64,000 nt of DNA from Arenicola marina (taxonomy: Eukaryota; Annelida; Polychaeta; Arenicolidae), in assembly GCA_964019135.1 (NCBI GenBank), contig OZ025248.1:39983670-40047669 (forward strand), written 5' to 3'. The notes beneath the pieces were generated by a model. The model ran no database searches, was not told the DNA's origin, and saw only the letters and a program-made list of their open reading frames with translations. Shown piece by piece: positions 22,101 through 32,974 of the stretch. The position numbers and the translations under genes are program-made. The stretch's first letter is position 1. Each line of letters opens with the position of its first letter.

Positions 22101-23979
22101 CGGCTGATAGAACTATCGAATAAGTGTCATCGCATAACACAGGGGTAATAACTTTGCTTCAAATATGTCCAGTTTAAAATATAAATATAAGACCAGTTTT
22201 CCAGTTAGTACTCCTGAGATAGGTGCTTGTGATTCAGTACGAATTTAAAGCATAAATCAGACGCAAGATAAATCCGACATTGAATATCCGAACTGTACAC
22301 GCGAGACCATTGTAATTTTTCTAGATTGCCTAAGATACACATGTGCGTGAGAGAGAGAACCAGTTATGTAGGCTAACAAATTGTTGCTAACAGAAGATAG
22401 TTAGTCCAATTATTGTTACATAGTAATTATTATATAGTCTTGATAACAGTTGCGGTTTCAACCTTTGTTTTGTCTTCCAAATTAAGGCCATTTAATATCT
22501 GTAGATTGATCATTTGCTAAAGGTAACCCTTTTTGTTTTATACTGCTATTCGTCACTCATTGTCTGCATACTTTATGTTTGTTTCATTCTATACGACTGA
22601 AATACATTTATCCCGGGCATTTATGCAGGTTGAATTTGAGATATGAGCGTGAAAGGTTTGGGCTAACAATGGTAATGTTATTTATTAAATTAAATGACGC
22701 ATATGGGTTACATAGCATGGCATATATAATGACCGGATAAAACGTTACGTAACCCGAACTAAATACATTACTCAAAAAAATGTGGGGGCCAACCGCTCAC
22801 ACTGCACAAACAACACGCCGATGAGGCGGGGCGCGGCGGACGTACAGCAAGCGTGGAAACGGACGGAAACCGCTAGCGGTAGGAACGTTCGAGAACAAAA
22901 ATATCACCCAAAGTTGCGTCCAATATATGGGAACGATACAATGATTGGAGGCTAGATAGATATATAGATAGATAAAACAGATATAGACGTATACACAAAC
23001 CATTAGATCAAGGATAACGGCACTAAATGGTACTATTGTTTGTCAACGCCAGATAGGAGTTTACTCTGAATGGCATCACAGACACAGATATATCATTACG
23101 CGATAACAGCAGTGGTACGCTACTAGCTACCGCTATGGTTACCCGCGCAAGAGGCGATTAATATCAGTAAACCATAGTTAGCTCTTACCCACCAAGAGAC
23201 GGGGAGAAATACTGAGATCAAGCGACATGCGCGTGTCCCAAAAAAGGGACTATAAAAAAACAGTAACAACCCTCCCCCGCCAGAGGTAGTGGTGAAACAT
23301 ATGCATGCTTATATCATAGACCAGACATAACATGTTACATGGAAAAGAGGGTAAAAACCCAAACATACCTTAATTACCATATTCGGACATAAATCTACAA
23401 GCAAGGAATTCAAGTCATTCGCCTGCCAAAGTAAAGTGTTGGACCTTGGCCAAAACTACTCTTTATATTCAGTGCATATAGGCAAGTTTACCCTGCTATC
23501 AGGTGATAGCTCGTTAACCACTCTGAGCCCCCTCTCTTTCGCCTATTTTCCAGTGAAAGGGAGGTGGGCACTTGCCCCCTGCCCCCCCCCCCCCAACCAC
23601 CCCTGGGCTCTTGATTAACTAGAATTCCCTTCTACTTCACCTGGTTAAAATGTGCTATATGACAGAGTACATGTTTTTAATTTATCGCCATTTACTCGGT
23701 CATGGGTGATTGGTTCCAACACACTTGACTGCTAAAATGTCTCATTCCGACGTTCCTTATCTCGTCCAGTGACATGTTGCGTTGGACCCGCTTTGCGCCC
23801 ACGAAGGCCAGGGCATTGGCGCAACGAACCATCGAGATGTCTTAGACCGGCGAACGAAGGGGTCATATGTATATTTGTATACCTACCCCCCCCCCCCCCC
23901 CGCCCCTCAACCCACCGCCAGCACGGTCCAGCAACACTATTTTGACGCTGTATTTACCCTGTTACACCGTGAGGCTTAC

Positions 23980-24055
23980 CTCTGGAGATGAATTGTCCCT
24001 CGCTGACCAGAACCATTGAGGCACAGATACTCAGCAAAAAGACGCGAGGCTTCAT
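23980..24055 (-). CDS. Gene 1 exon 1: signal peptide
   Basis: ATG at 24055-24053 starts MKPRVFLLSICASMVLVSEG, followed by QFISR and a G in phase 1. The donor is GTAAGC at 23974-23979. It has a positively charged start, a hydrophobic core (VFLLSICASMVLV) and a polar end: a classical secretory signal. The phase-1 donor joins exon 19288-19584 as ISRG|CRADVCF. An in-frame ATG 21 bases upstream (24076) exists. I prefer the inner one because it is the only ATG conserved in the second copy at 32775-32850. Confidence 0.88.
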
Positions 24056-24100
24056 TGTTCCAAAACCTGTATCCATGGCCAGTGCTGTAACTTAATTGTC

Positions 24101-24166
24101 GGTCAATGCTTCTTTGGTGCAAGCCACATCTAGCTGTTGCCTAGGTTATCTGCATTATCACTCCAG
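24101..24166 (-). promoter_or_regulatory. Conserved block upstream of exon 1 (shared with 32909-32974)
   Basis: About 65 bp immediately upstream of exon 1 are conserved with the second exon-1 copy (key parts: ACAGCTAGATGTGGCTTG, two GATAA/CAGATAA boxes). No TATA box is seen. Its position suggests core promoter or 5' UTR. The function is inferred. Confidence 0.5.
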
Positions 24167-25028
24167 CTGATCCACGTTATCACCAGAATCGTCAGGGATC
24201 ACCAGAGCCACTGCCTACACCCGCTGTGGTCTGGAGCCGAGAGACAGCTTAAACCACTAACCCTTAAACCACTGTATGGGAAATGATCAGCCCGCCGACT
24301 TCCTCGTCGCCTGTCTGCTGAACCATACGAAAATGTACGGGGTTTTACCGAGCCTCTCACTAAACATTCAACACCGCTTACAGATTATCTTGCTGACATC
24401 AGAGCCCGGAGAGGGGCACTATTGTGCAAATCTAGTTGGGGGCTTCCGGGTTGCCTTGATAGCTGAGAGTGCGGACAAAAAAGCTACCCATATAAAATGA
24501 AAATGCGCGTTCAAGGAGCGGGTTGCCGGGAAAAAAATATTCTTTCAGAGCGGATTTTGACCGTAAAACGCGCCTGTCGAGCGGATTTTGGCGGTAAAAC
24601 CGGGGGGCTTTACCGAGGAACCCCTCCAAACCCAGCAATGTATTAAGTACCCCCCGCCACCCCGGGCATCAGAGACCGGTCGCACTCTACCTTTCCAAAG
24701 TGGGCCCCCTACAAATCTCATTTGAAAATCCTTGATTCCCCTAGTATACGGCACTTAGGATGAAGGATTAAGCAGGGGCGGATTCAGGGGGGCGGGGGGC
24801 GGGGGCGACCCGGTCCCGGCCTCCCCTTTTAGGGCCAAATGTATACCACTTAACATATGATTACCGAAACCACCCCCCCCCCCCCTATCCAGCATATCTG
24901 GATCCGATCTTAAAACCGCCCCCCCACTATCCAGATTTTCTGTTAAGATCAATTAAGTTTCAGCCATATATTTGTCCTAACGCTAAAAGCAGAAAAATAT
25001 CGCATGCTGCACAGGCACTCGTTCAGTA
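24167..25028. other. Upstream region, G/C-rich element fragments
   Basis: Includes a CAGGGGCGGATTCAGG start near 24775 resembling the MITE termini, without a clear opposite end. Two ATTTTGACCGTAAAACG-like repeats lie near 24555-24600. No gene. Confidence 0.45.
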
Positions 25029-25160
25029 GAACTTCCCTGAACCGAAATCCTTTCAGAGAACTTCCCTGAACCGAAATCCTTTCAGAGAACTTCCCTGAAC
25101 CGAAATCCTTTCAGAGAACTTCCCTGGACCGAAATCCTTTCAGAGAACTTCCCTAAACCG
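25029..25160. repeat. 29-bp tandem repeat
   Basis: Nearly five copies of AGAACTTCCCTGAACCGAAA followed by TCCTTTCAG, almost identical. Confidence 0.95.
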
Positions 25161-25794
25161 AAATCAATATCGGGCCTTTTTGTCTATAATGCGAGGGTGG
25201 GGGGGGGGGGCAAGGAGTATTTCTGTTTCTCGCGAATGGGCTTTCCATTTCACCGTGAACTGGGAATGGGATATTAGCCGACCGTCGTGATCGAGGATTT
25301 TCACTTATCGGGACCTGGGAATAAAGAAATGTATTCTTCGTGATTTGGGAACACGACACCCCCCCCCCCCCCTGCCCCCCCCCCCGGCTCCCTTATAATG
25401 TACGTACCGCGAAACCGAGAATATCGCATTATTCACAAGCATGTAGCTGAAGTGTACGTATTTCCATTGACGTGTGGTCACCGCTAGTTTCATGCATCTT
25501 TCACAGGACCCCCCCCCCCACCGCCCCCCGCCCCAAGCACCTTGCTTCCCACCATCCCGAAAGACATGTGCACGCCACCTTTATCACTATTTTTTTTCGC
25601 TCAAAGTTAACTTTGTTTATGGAATAGATACATAAATATTAAATTATTATTGAAAGAAATCACAATCAACGTTTGTCAAAATAGCAAAACTGAGGTTCGA
25701 AGGGTTTATTTGTTGGAGCATTGTATCTGATCGTTATTTAGAAATTCCCCAATGATGTCACAAGTTTGACAAGTGTGTAGGCATCTGTTGTCGA

Positions 25795-28700
25795 GGGCAT
25801 CCGGACACCGACTCCACCTGCTCCAGACTGGGACAGAAGCGTCATGTAATCACAGGAAGGGCTGCGCGCTCATACGGGCGGGCTCTGGGGTGGGGCGGGG
25901 AGGGGGCGGGGAGACAAACACGTGCCCATCATCCAGACACCGACTCCACCTGCTCCAGACTGGGACAGAAGCGTCATGTAGTCACAGGAAGGGCTGCGCG
26001 CTCATACTGGCGGACTCTGGGGTGGGGCGGGGAGAGGGGGGGACAAACACGTGCCCGGCATCCAGACACCGACTCCACCTGCTCCAGACTGGGACAGAAG
26101 CGTCATGTAGTCACAGGAAGGGCTGCGCGCTCATACTGGCGGGCTCTGGGGTGGGGCGGGGAGGGGGGGGGGGACAAACACGTGCCCAGCATCCAGACAC
26201 CGACTCCACCTGCTCCAGACTGGGGCAGAAGCGTCATGTAGTCACAGGAAGGGCTGCGTGCTCATACGGGCGGGCTCTGGGGTGGGGCGGGGAGGGGGGG
26301 ACAAGCACGTGCCCCAGCATCCGGACACCGACTCCACCTGCTCCAGACTGGGACAGAAGCGTCATGTAGTCACAGGAAGGGCTGCGCGCTCATACTGGCG
26401 GGCTCTGGGGTGGGGCGGGGAGGGGGGGGGGGACAAACACGTGCCCAGCATCCGGACACCGACTCCACCTGCTCCAGACTGGGGCAGAAGCGTCATGTAG
26501 TCACAGGAAGGGCTGCGTGCTCATACGGGCGGGCTCTGGGGTGGGGCGGGGAGGGGGGGACAAGCACGTGCCCCAGCATCCGGACACCGACTCCACCTGC
26601 TCCAGACTGGGACAGAAGCGTCATGTAGTCACAGGAAGGGCTGCGCGCTCATACTGGCGGGCTCTGGGGTGGGGCGGGGAGGGGGGGGGGGACAAACACG
26701 TGCCCCAGCATCCGGACACCGACTCCACCTGCTCCAGACTGGGACAGAAGCGTCATGTAGTCACAGGAAGGGCTGCGTGCTCATACGGGCGGGCTCTGGG
26801 GTGGGGCGGGGAGGGGGGGACAAACACGTGCCCCAGCATCCGGACACCGACTCCACCTGCTCCAGACTGGGACAGAAGCGTCATGTAGTCACAGGAAGGG
26901 CTGCGTGCTCATACGGGCGGGCTCTGGGGTGGGGCGGGGAGGGGGGGACAAACACGTGCCCCAGCATCCGGACACCGACTCCACCTGCTCCAGACTGGGA
27001 CAGAAGCGTCATGTAGTCACAGGAAGGGCTGCGCGCTCATACTGGCGGGCTCTGGGGTGGGGCGGGGAGGGGGGGGGGGGACAAACACGTGCCCAGCATC
27101 CAGACACCGATTCCACCTGCTCCAGACTGGGACAGAAGCGTCATGTAGTCACAGGAAGGGTTGCGCGCTCATACTGGCGGACTCTGGTATCGGGCGGGGA
27201 GGGGGTGGGGGAGAGGGGGGGACAAACACGTGCCCCGGTATCCGGACACCGACTCCACCTGCTCCAGACTGGGACAGAAACGTCATGTAGTCACAGGAAG
27301 TGCTGCGTGTTCATACTGGCGGACACTGGGGTGGGTCGGGGAGGGAACGGGGGGACAAACACGTGCTCGGCATCCAGACACCGACTCCACCTGCTCCAGA
27401 CTGGGACAGAAGCGTCATGTAGTCACAGGAAGGGCTGCGTGCTCATACGGGCTGGCTCTGGGGTGGGGCGGGGAGGGGGGGACAAGCACGTGCCCCAGCA
27501 TCCGGACACCGACTCCACCTGCTCCAGACTGGGACAGAAGCGTCATGTAGTCACAGGAAGGGCTGCGTGCTCATACGGGCGGGCTCTGGGGTGGGGCGGG
27601 GAGGGGGGGACAAACACGTGCCCCAGCATCCGGACACCGACTCCACCTGCTCCAGACTGGGACAGAAGCGTCATGTAGTCACAGGAAGGGCTGCGCGCTC
27701 ATAATGGCGGGCTCTGGGGTGGGGCGGGGAGGGGGCGGGGACAAACACGTGCCCGGCATCCAGACACCGACTCCACCTGCTCCAGACTGGGACAGAAGCG
27801 TCATGTAGTCACAGGAAGGGCTGCGTGCTCATACTGCCGGGCTCTGGGGTGGGGCGGGGAGGGGGGGGGGACAAACACGTGCCCAGCATCCAGACACCGA
27901 TTCCACCTGCTCCAGACTGGGACAGAAGCGTCATGTAGTCACAGGAAGGGCTGCGCGCTCATACTGGCGGACTCTGGTATGGGGCGGGGAGGGGGTGGGG
28001 GAGAGGGGGGGACAAACACGTGCCCCGGTATCCGGACACCGACTCCACCTGCTCCAGACTGGGACAGAAGCGTCATGTAGTCACAGGAAGTGCTGCGTGC
28101 TCATACTGGCGGGCTCTGGGGTGGGGAGGGGAGGGGCGGGGGGACAAACACGTGCCCGGCATCCGGAGACCGACTCCACCTGCTCCAGACTGGGACAGAA
28201 GCGTCATGTAGTCACAGGAAGGGCTGCGCGCTCATACTGGCGGACTCTGGTATGGGGCGGGGAGGGGGGTGGGGGAGAGGGGGGGACAAACACGTGCCCC
28301 GGTATCCGGACACCGACTCCACCTGCTCCAGATTGGGACAGTAGCGTCATGTAGTCACAGGAAGGGCTGCGTGCTCATACTGGCGGGCTCTGGGGTGGGG
28401 CGGGGAGAAGGGGGGACAAACACGTGCCCGGCATCCAGACACCGACTCCACCTGCTCCAGACTGGGACAGAAGCGTCATGTAGTCACAGGAAGGGCTGCG
28501 TGCTCATACTGGCGGACTCTGGGGTGGGGCGGGGAGAAGGGGGGACAAACACGTGCCCGGCATCCGGACACCGACTCCACCTGCTCCAGACTGGGACAGA
28601 AGCGTCATGTAGTCACAGGAAGGGCTGCGCGCTCATACTGGCGGGCTCTGGGGTGGGGCGGGGAGGGGGGGAGGGACAAACACGTGCCCGGCATCCGGAC

Positions 28701-28975
28701 ACCGACTCCACCTGCTCCACACTGGGACAGAAGCGTCATGTAGTCACAGGAAGGGCTGCGCGCTCATACTAGCGGGCTCTGGGGTGGGGCGGGGAGGGGG
28801 GGGAGGACAAACACCTGCCCGGCATCCGGACACCGACTCCACCTGCTCCAGACTGGGACAGAAGCGTCATGTAGTCACAGGAAGGGCTGCGTGCTCATAC
28901 AGGTGGGCTCTGGGGTGGGGCGGGGAGGGGGGGGGGGGGTGGGGGGGGGGGGGACAAACACCCAACCCGCATGTG
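25795..28975. repeat. 129-bp G-rich satellite array, about 24 copies
   Basis: Units contain CATCCGGACACCGACTCCAC, GACAGAAGCGTCATGTAGTC and a purine block GGGGTGGGGCGGGGAGGGGG followed by GACAAACACGTGCC. Length varies mainly in the G run (about 128 to 143 bp). Copies are very similar, so the array is young, and alternating subtypes (CGCGCTCATACTGG versus CGTGCTCATACGGG) form pairs. Three plus-strand frames stay open for up to 257 codons purely because many units are multiples of three. The G block has at least four runs of four or more G per unit and could form G-quadruplexes. Confidence 0.97.
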
Positions 28976-29303
28976 CTCTGCAATACGGCGACTTGGTGTC
29001 GTACGAATGACTGGATGGTTGGGATAAGAGTGCGAGAGAGGAGTCAAATCAAATGTCTAGGTCAAGTTTCCATAATGACAGGCTAATGACATTCTTCCGT
29101 CATAAGGAAAATGCTGCATGTATGCATATACCAAAAAGTACCATGGCTGTGTGCTTCTCCGTGTGAAATAAAAGAGGATAATCAAAGAGGGGAGAACGGG
29201 TGGTGCAAGTGGCGCCATTTTGCGTTTACTGCGGTTTGCCTCCTTTGTACTACGACCCAATAAGCTTATATGCTTTTTTTTTAGTGAGACCGCTCTGGCA
29301 GAT

Positions 29304-29382
29304 ATGGAAGAAGATCGTGATGTCGCTACGGGGAAACGAACAGACCTGCCGGCTTGGCGCGCGGACAGCTCCACAAACCGAG
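29304..29382 (+). CDS. Possible first coding exon of a plus-strand gene
   Basis: ATG at 29304 gives MEEDRDVATGKRTDLPAWRA plus DSSTNR, followed by a donor AG|GTAATG at 29383. It is preceded by a T-rich tract with TTTTAG at 29278-29283 and, about 90 bp upstream, GTGGCGCCATTTTGCG, which contains a YY1-like GCCATTTT box common near metazoan starts. No downstream exon was found and the protein is not recognised. Confidence 0.25.
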
Positions 29383-30609
29383 GTAATGCGCTGTTCATTT
29401 GTAATATTCCTACGTGGACGACAAAGGACGAGGAAGTGGCTCATACTTTTGTTGAGTTTTATGCTTGTTATGTCGAGCGGACATTTCGGTCGAGCGGGGG
29501 GAGAGGGTGGGTGGAGGCATGGGGGGCGGGGGGGTCCCCAAAGCCTGACTAGAGGTCAGCAATGAGAGCTCAGAGGTGTGGCGCCAGATATTGACGCTTT
29601 GATCCATTTGTACCAGTGTAACAAAGTGGGCGCATTTCTTTGGTAACCCGGGTGTATCCCCACGGTGGACCGAATACGCACATTACGCATCGGTTCACCG
29701 CCTGACACTTCTTTCACCCGGGTATGGGTGCGCGCACATCCATTCGGTATGCCGATGTGCCTCGTTCAAAACAGCACGGGACATTCGGGAGAAGATGAAG
29801 GCTGAAAGGTGATGAGAGTAGGTTGGTTCCAGAGCCCCTACGTGTACCTAATGTGACCGGGGTGTGCATTTTTTTGGGAATAAGCATAGAAATATCCAGT
29901 GTGGTCCGGCCTGACACAGCGACGATCGAGAAGGTGGTGTTTGCGTAACGTGGGGTGTAAACTTCCTGATTTCTGGCACTCTAATGTCAGCGGCCAATGT
30001 TGACACGAGTTGAGGGAAAACCCCACCCCGGTATACGTGTCCTCTTGTCAGACAGTGGTAACCGCGGTGTCAATGCGCGAAATATTTACATATATAGTTC
30101 CAACAAACCAACTGAACTTAATAGCTATAGACCTGAATCCTATGAACTCCAACTATAGACCTAATAGCTACAATTTGCGAAAAAACGGTTTATGTTAAGA
30201 AATAAACACCATTTTACCGAACACAATATGTTCGTTAGGTATACCCCAGCGGTAACCACTTTGACGACGTCATATCTCCCGGGAAACACCTCGCGCAACA
30301 CTTAGTTACTGGTGCTATTGAGCGCCACTGTTATGATTTTGACCAAATATTTACGTGGAGTCGTGAGTATTATTGTTATCGTTAGATCTCTGTGCGGACT
30401 TATTGGCAACGTTTGAAGTTCTATCCGAGCGAGATAAACCCAACTCGCCCTCGGCGCAATGCCATTATTGCATATCAGAAAACAACTCTGTTGAGAAATG
30501 ACCCCGCTTTGGAAAGAAATCTAAATGCGTGACTACTGGGCGAATTGAATGAACATTATGTTTAACTTTTTATTTTATTATATTATATGAATATACATGT
30601 ATATAAATC
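29383..30609. other. No gene seen
   Basis: Unique-looking sequence without repeats. Short frames (29714-29917, 29838-30026 minus) lack splice or domain support. Confidence 0.5.
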
Positions 30610-30835
30610 ATATGGAATAAAATGTTTTCTGAATCTGAAGGCTACATTGGGCCAAGTAACCTATTGGGACAATGAAATGGGATTGGGGTAAACTTGCCCC
30701 AGGTGCAGGCATTAGGGTTCGAACCCACAACCTGTTGATCTGAATCATATGAATATATACATAGCATGGTTTGTGAACCACGAGGCTCACTGACCTTCTC
30801 TCTACGACTGAGCTAAGGGCAGGCCACCCCGTGGC
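30610..30835 (-). mobile_element. tRNA-derived SINE (second family) adjoining the 43-bp array
   Basis: On the minus strand a tRNA-like head reads GGCCTGCCCTTAGCTCAGTC then GTAGAGAG (A box), and about 80 bases later GTGGGTTCGAACCC (B box). A tRNA-unrelated body follows towards 30610. The 5' head abuts the 43-bp array, whose units repeat its first bases. Confidence 0.7.
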
Positions 30836-32576
30836 GTAGCGGTATATTATGTGAGCTAAGGGCAGGCGACCCCGTGGTGTAGCGGTATTATATATAAGCT
30901 ATAGGGCAGGCGACCCCGTGGCGTAGCGGTATATTATGTGAGCTAAGGGCAGGCGACCCCGTGGTGTAGCGGTATTATATATAAGCTATAGGGCAGGCGA
31001 CCCCGTGGCGTAGCGGTATATTATGTGAGCTAAGGGCAGGCGACCCCGTGGTGTAGCGGTATTATATATAAGCTATAGGGCAGGCGACCCCGTGGCGTAG
31101 CGGTATATTATGTGAGCTAAGGGCAGGCGACCCCGTGGTGTAGCGGTATTATATATAAGCTATAGGGCAGGCGACCCCGTGGCGTAGCGGTATATTATGT
31201 GAGCTAAGGGCAGGCGACCCCGTGGCGTAGCGGTATATTATGTGAGCTAAGGGCAGGCGACCCCGTGGCGTAGCGGTATATTATGTGAGCTAAGGGCAGG
31301 CGACCCCGTGGTGTAGCGGTATATTAGGTGAGCTAAGGGCAGGCGACCCCGTGGCGTAGCGGTATTATATATGAGCTAAGGGCAGGCCACCCCGTGGCGT
31401 AGCGGTATATTATGTGAGCTAAGGGCAGGCCACCCCGTGGTGTAGCGGTATATTAGGTGAGCTAAGGGCAGACGACCCCGTGGTGTAGCGGTATATTATG
31501 TGAGCTAAGGGCAGGCGACCCCGTGGTGTAGCGGTATTATATATAAGCTATAGGGCAGGCGACCCCGTGGCGTAGCGGTATATTATGTGAGCTAAGGGCA
31601 GGCGACCCCGTGGTGTAGCGGTATTATATATAAGCTATAGGGCAGGCGACCCCGTGGCGTAGCGGTATATTATGTGAGCTAAGGGCAGGCGACCCCGTGG
31701 TGTAGCGGTATTATATATAAGCTATAGGGCAGGCGACCCCGTGGCGTAGCGGTATATTATGTGAGCTAAGGGCAGGCGACCCCGTGGCGTAGCGGTATAT
31801 TATGTGAGCTAAGGGCAGGCGACCCCGTGGCGTAGCGGTATATTATGTGAGCTAAGGGCAGGCGACCCCGTGGTGTAGCGGTATATTAGGTGAGCTAAGG
31901 GCAGGCGACCCCGTGGCGTAGCGGTATTATATATGAGCTAAGGGCAGGCCACCCCGTGGCGTAGCGGTATATTATGTGAGCTAAGGGCAGGCCACCCCGT
32001 GGTGTAGCGGTATATTAGGTGAGCTAAGGGCAGACGACCCCGTGGTGTAGCGGTATATTATGTGAGCTAAGGGCAGGCGACCCCGTGGCGTAGCGGTATA
32101 TTATGTGAGCTAAGGGCAGGCGACCCCGTGGCGTAGCGGTATATTATGTGAGATAAGGGCAGGCGACCCCGTGGCGTAGCGGTATATTATGTGAGCTAAG
32201 GGCAGGCGACCCCGTGGCGTAGCGGTATATTATGTGAGCTAAGGGCAGGCGACACCGTGGCGTAGCGGTATATTATGTCAGCTAAGGGCAGGCCACCCCG
32301 TGGCGTAGCGGTATATTATGAGCTAAGGGCAGGCGACCCCGTGGCGTAGCGGTATATTATGTGAGCTAAGGGCAGGCGACCCCGTGGCGTAGCGGTATAT
32401 TATGTGAGCTAAGGGCAGGCGACCCCGTGGCGTAGCGGTATATTATGTGAGCTAAGGGCAGGCGACACCGTGGCGTAGCGGTATATTATGTCAGCTAAGG
32501 GCAGGCCTCCCCGTGGCGTAGCGGTATATTATGAGCTAAGGGCAGGCGACCCCGTGGCGTAGCGGTATATTATGTG
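30812..32576. repeat. 43-bp tandem array seeded from a SINE head, about 41 copies
   Basis: The unit is AGCTAAGGGCAGGCGACCCC followed by GTGGCGTAGCGGTATATTAT and GTG; a variant has AGCTATAGGGC and TATTATATATA. Two subtypes alternate in blocks. A distinctive order of variants (containing TATTAGGTG and GCCACCCCG) at about 31321-31505 recurs about 562 bp later at 31883-32065, a 13-unit higher-order period. On the plus strand each unit has TGGCGTAGCGG, which fits the RNA polymerase III A-box consensus. On the minus strand it repeats the CCCTTAGCTCA head of the neighbouring SINE. Confidence 0.96.
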
Positions 32577-32774
32577 ACAAAGTACACGACTTGTTTGAAT
32601 ATATTCATATTGTCGTCGAATAACTTTGATATTAATTTAATTTTAATTTTAATATTATTTCTGAACCTCTTTTTGTCAACAATGTGTTGAGGCCGGGTCA
32701 AACGGAATTCTGTTGTAAACAAGACGTCTGGGGCCAAACTAATATTTCACGTTTCAAAAGTTGGTAAGGCTTAC

Positions 32775-32850
32775 CTCTGGAGATGAATTGTCCCTCGCTG
32801 ACCAGGAACACGGAGGCTAAGACACTCAGCAAAAGGACGCGTGGCTTCAT
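32775..32850 (-). CDS. Second copy of the gene 1 signal-peptide exon
   Basis: ATG at 32850-32848 gives MKPRVLLLSVLASVFLVSEG then QFISR plus G, with donor GTAAGC at 32769-32774. It has the same length (76 nt) and phase as exon 23980-24055, differing at a handful of residues within the hydrophobic core. The frame also stays open upstream (starting MIRSFMRIPALALATGPGR), so a longer N terminus is possible. No second copy of the VWA exons follows before 24055. It is therefore either an alternative first exon of gene 1, about 8.8 kb further upstream, or the relic of a duplicated gene. Confidence 0.75.
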
Positions 32851-32908
32851 TCTACCGGGACCTGTAGCCAAAGCTAGGGCTGGAATCCTCATGAAACTCC
32901 GAATCATC

Positions 32909-32974
32909 GCTTAATGCTTCCTTGGTACAAGCCACATCTAGCTGTTGTCTAAGTTATCTGCGTTATCACTCTAA
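32909..32974 (-). promoter_or_regulatory. Second copy of the conserved upstream block
   Basis: Matches 24101-24166 over its whole length, with the same distance and orientation relative to its signal-peptide exon (shared ACAGCTAGATGTGGCTTG and GATAA boxes). This supports duplication of a promoter plus first exon as one unit. Confidence 0.5.

Larger units (their letters stand above)
19585..23979. other. Gene 1 first intron
   Basis: A 4.4-kb intron. It holds the degraded reverse transcriptase at 21305-21925, the MITE at 21972-22100, a TAGA/ATAG microsatellite near 22950-22985 and poly-C runs at 23580 and 23885. No other exon is recognised. Confidence 0.7.

Noticed and set aside
26905..27678. 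257-codon plus-strand open frame and several similar ones between 25773 and 29086
   Set aside because: They lie wholly inside the 129-bp satellite. Openness follows from unit length and composition, and there is no non-repeat part or splice context.
30812..32576. CRISPR-like array of about 41 repeats
   Set aside because: Units are contiguous with no unique spacers, next to a SINE, in a eukaryotic genome. It is a minisatellite. The same applies to the other arrays.
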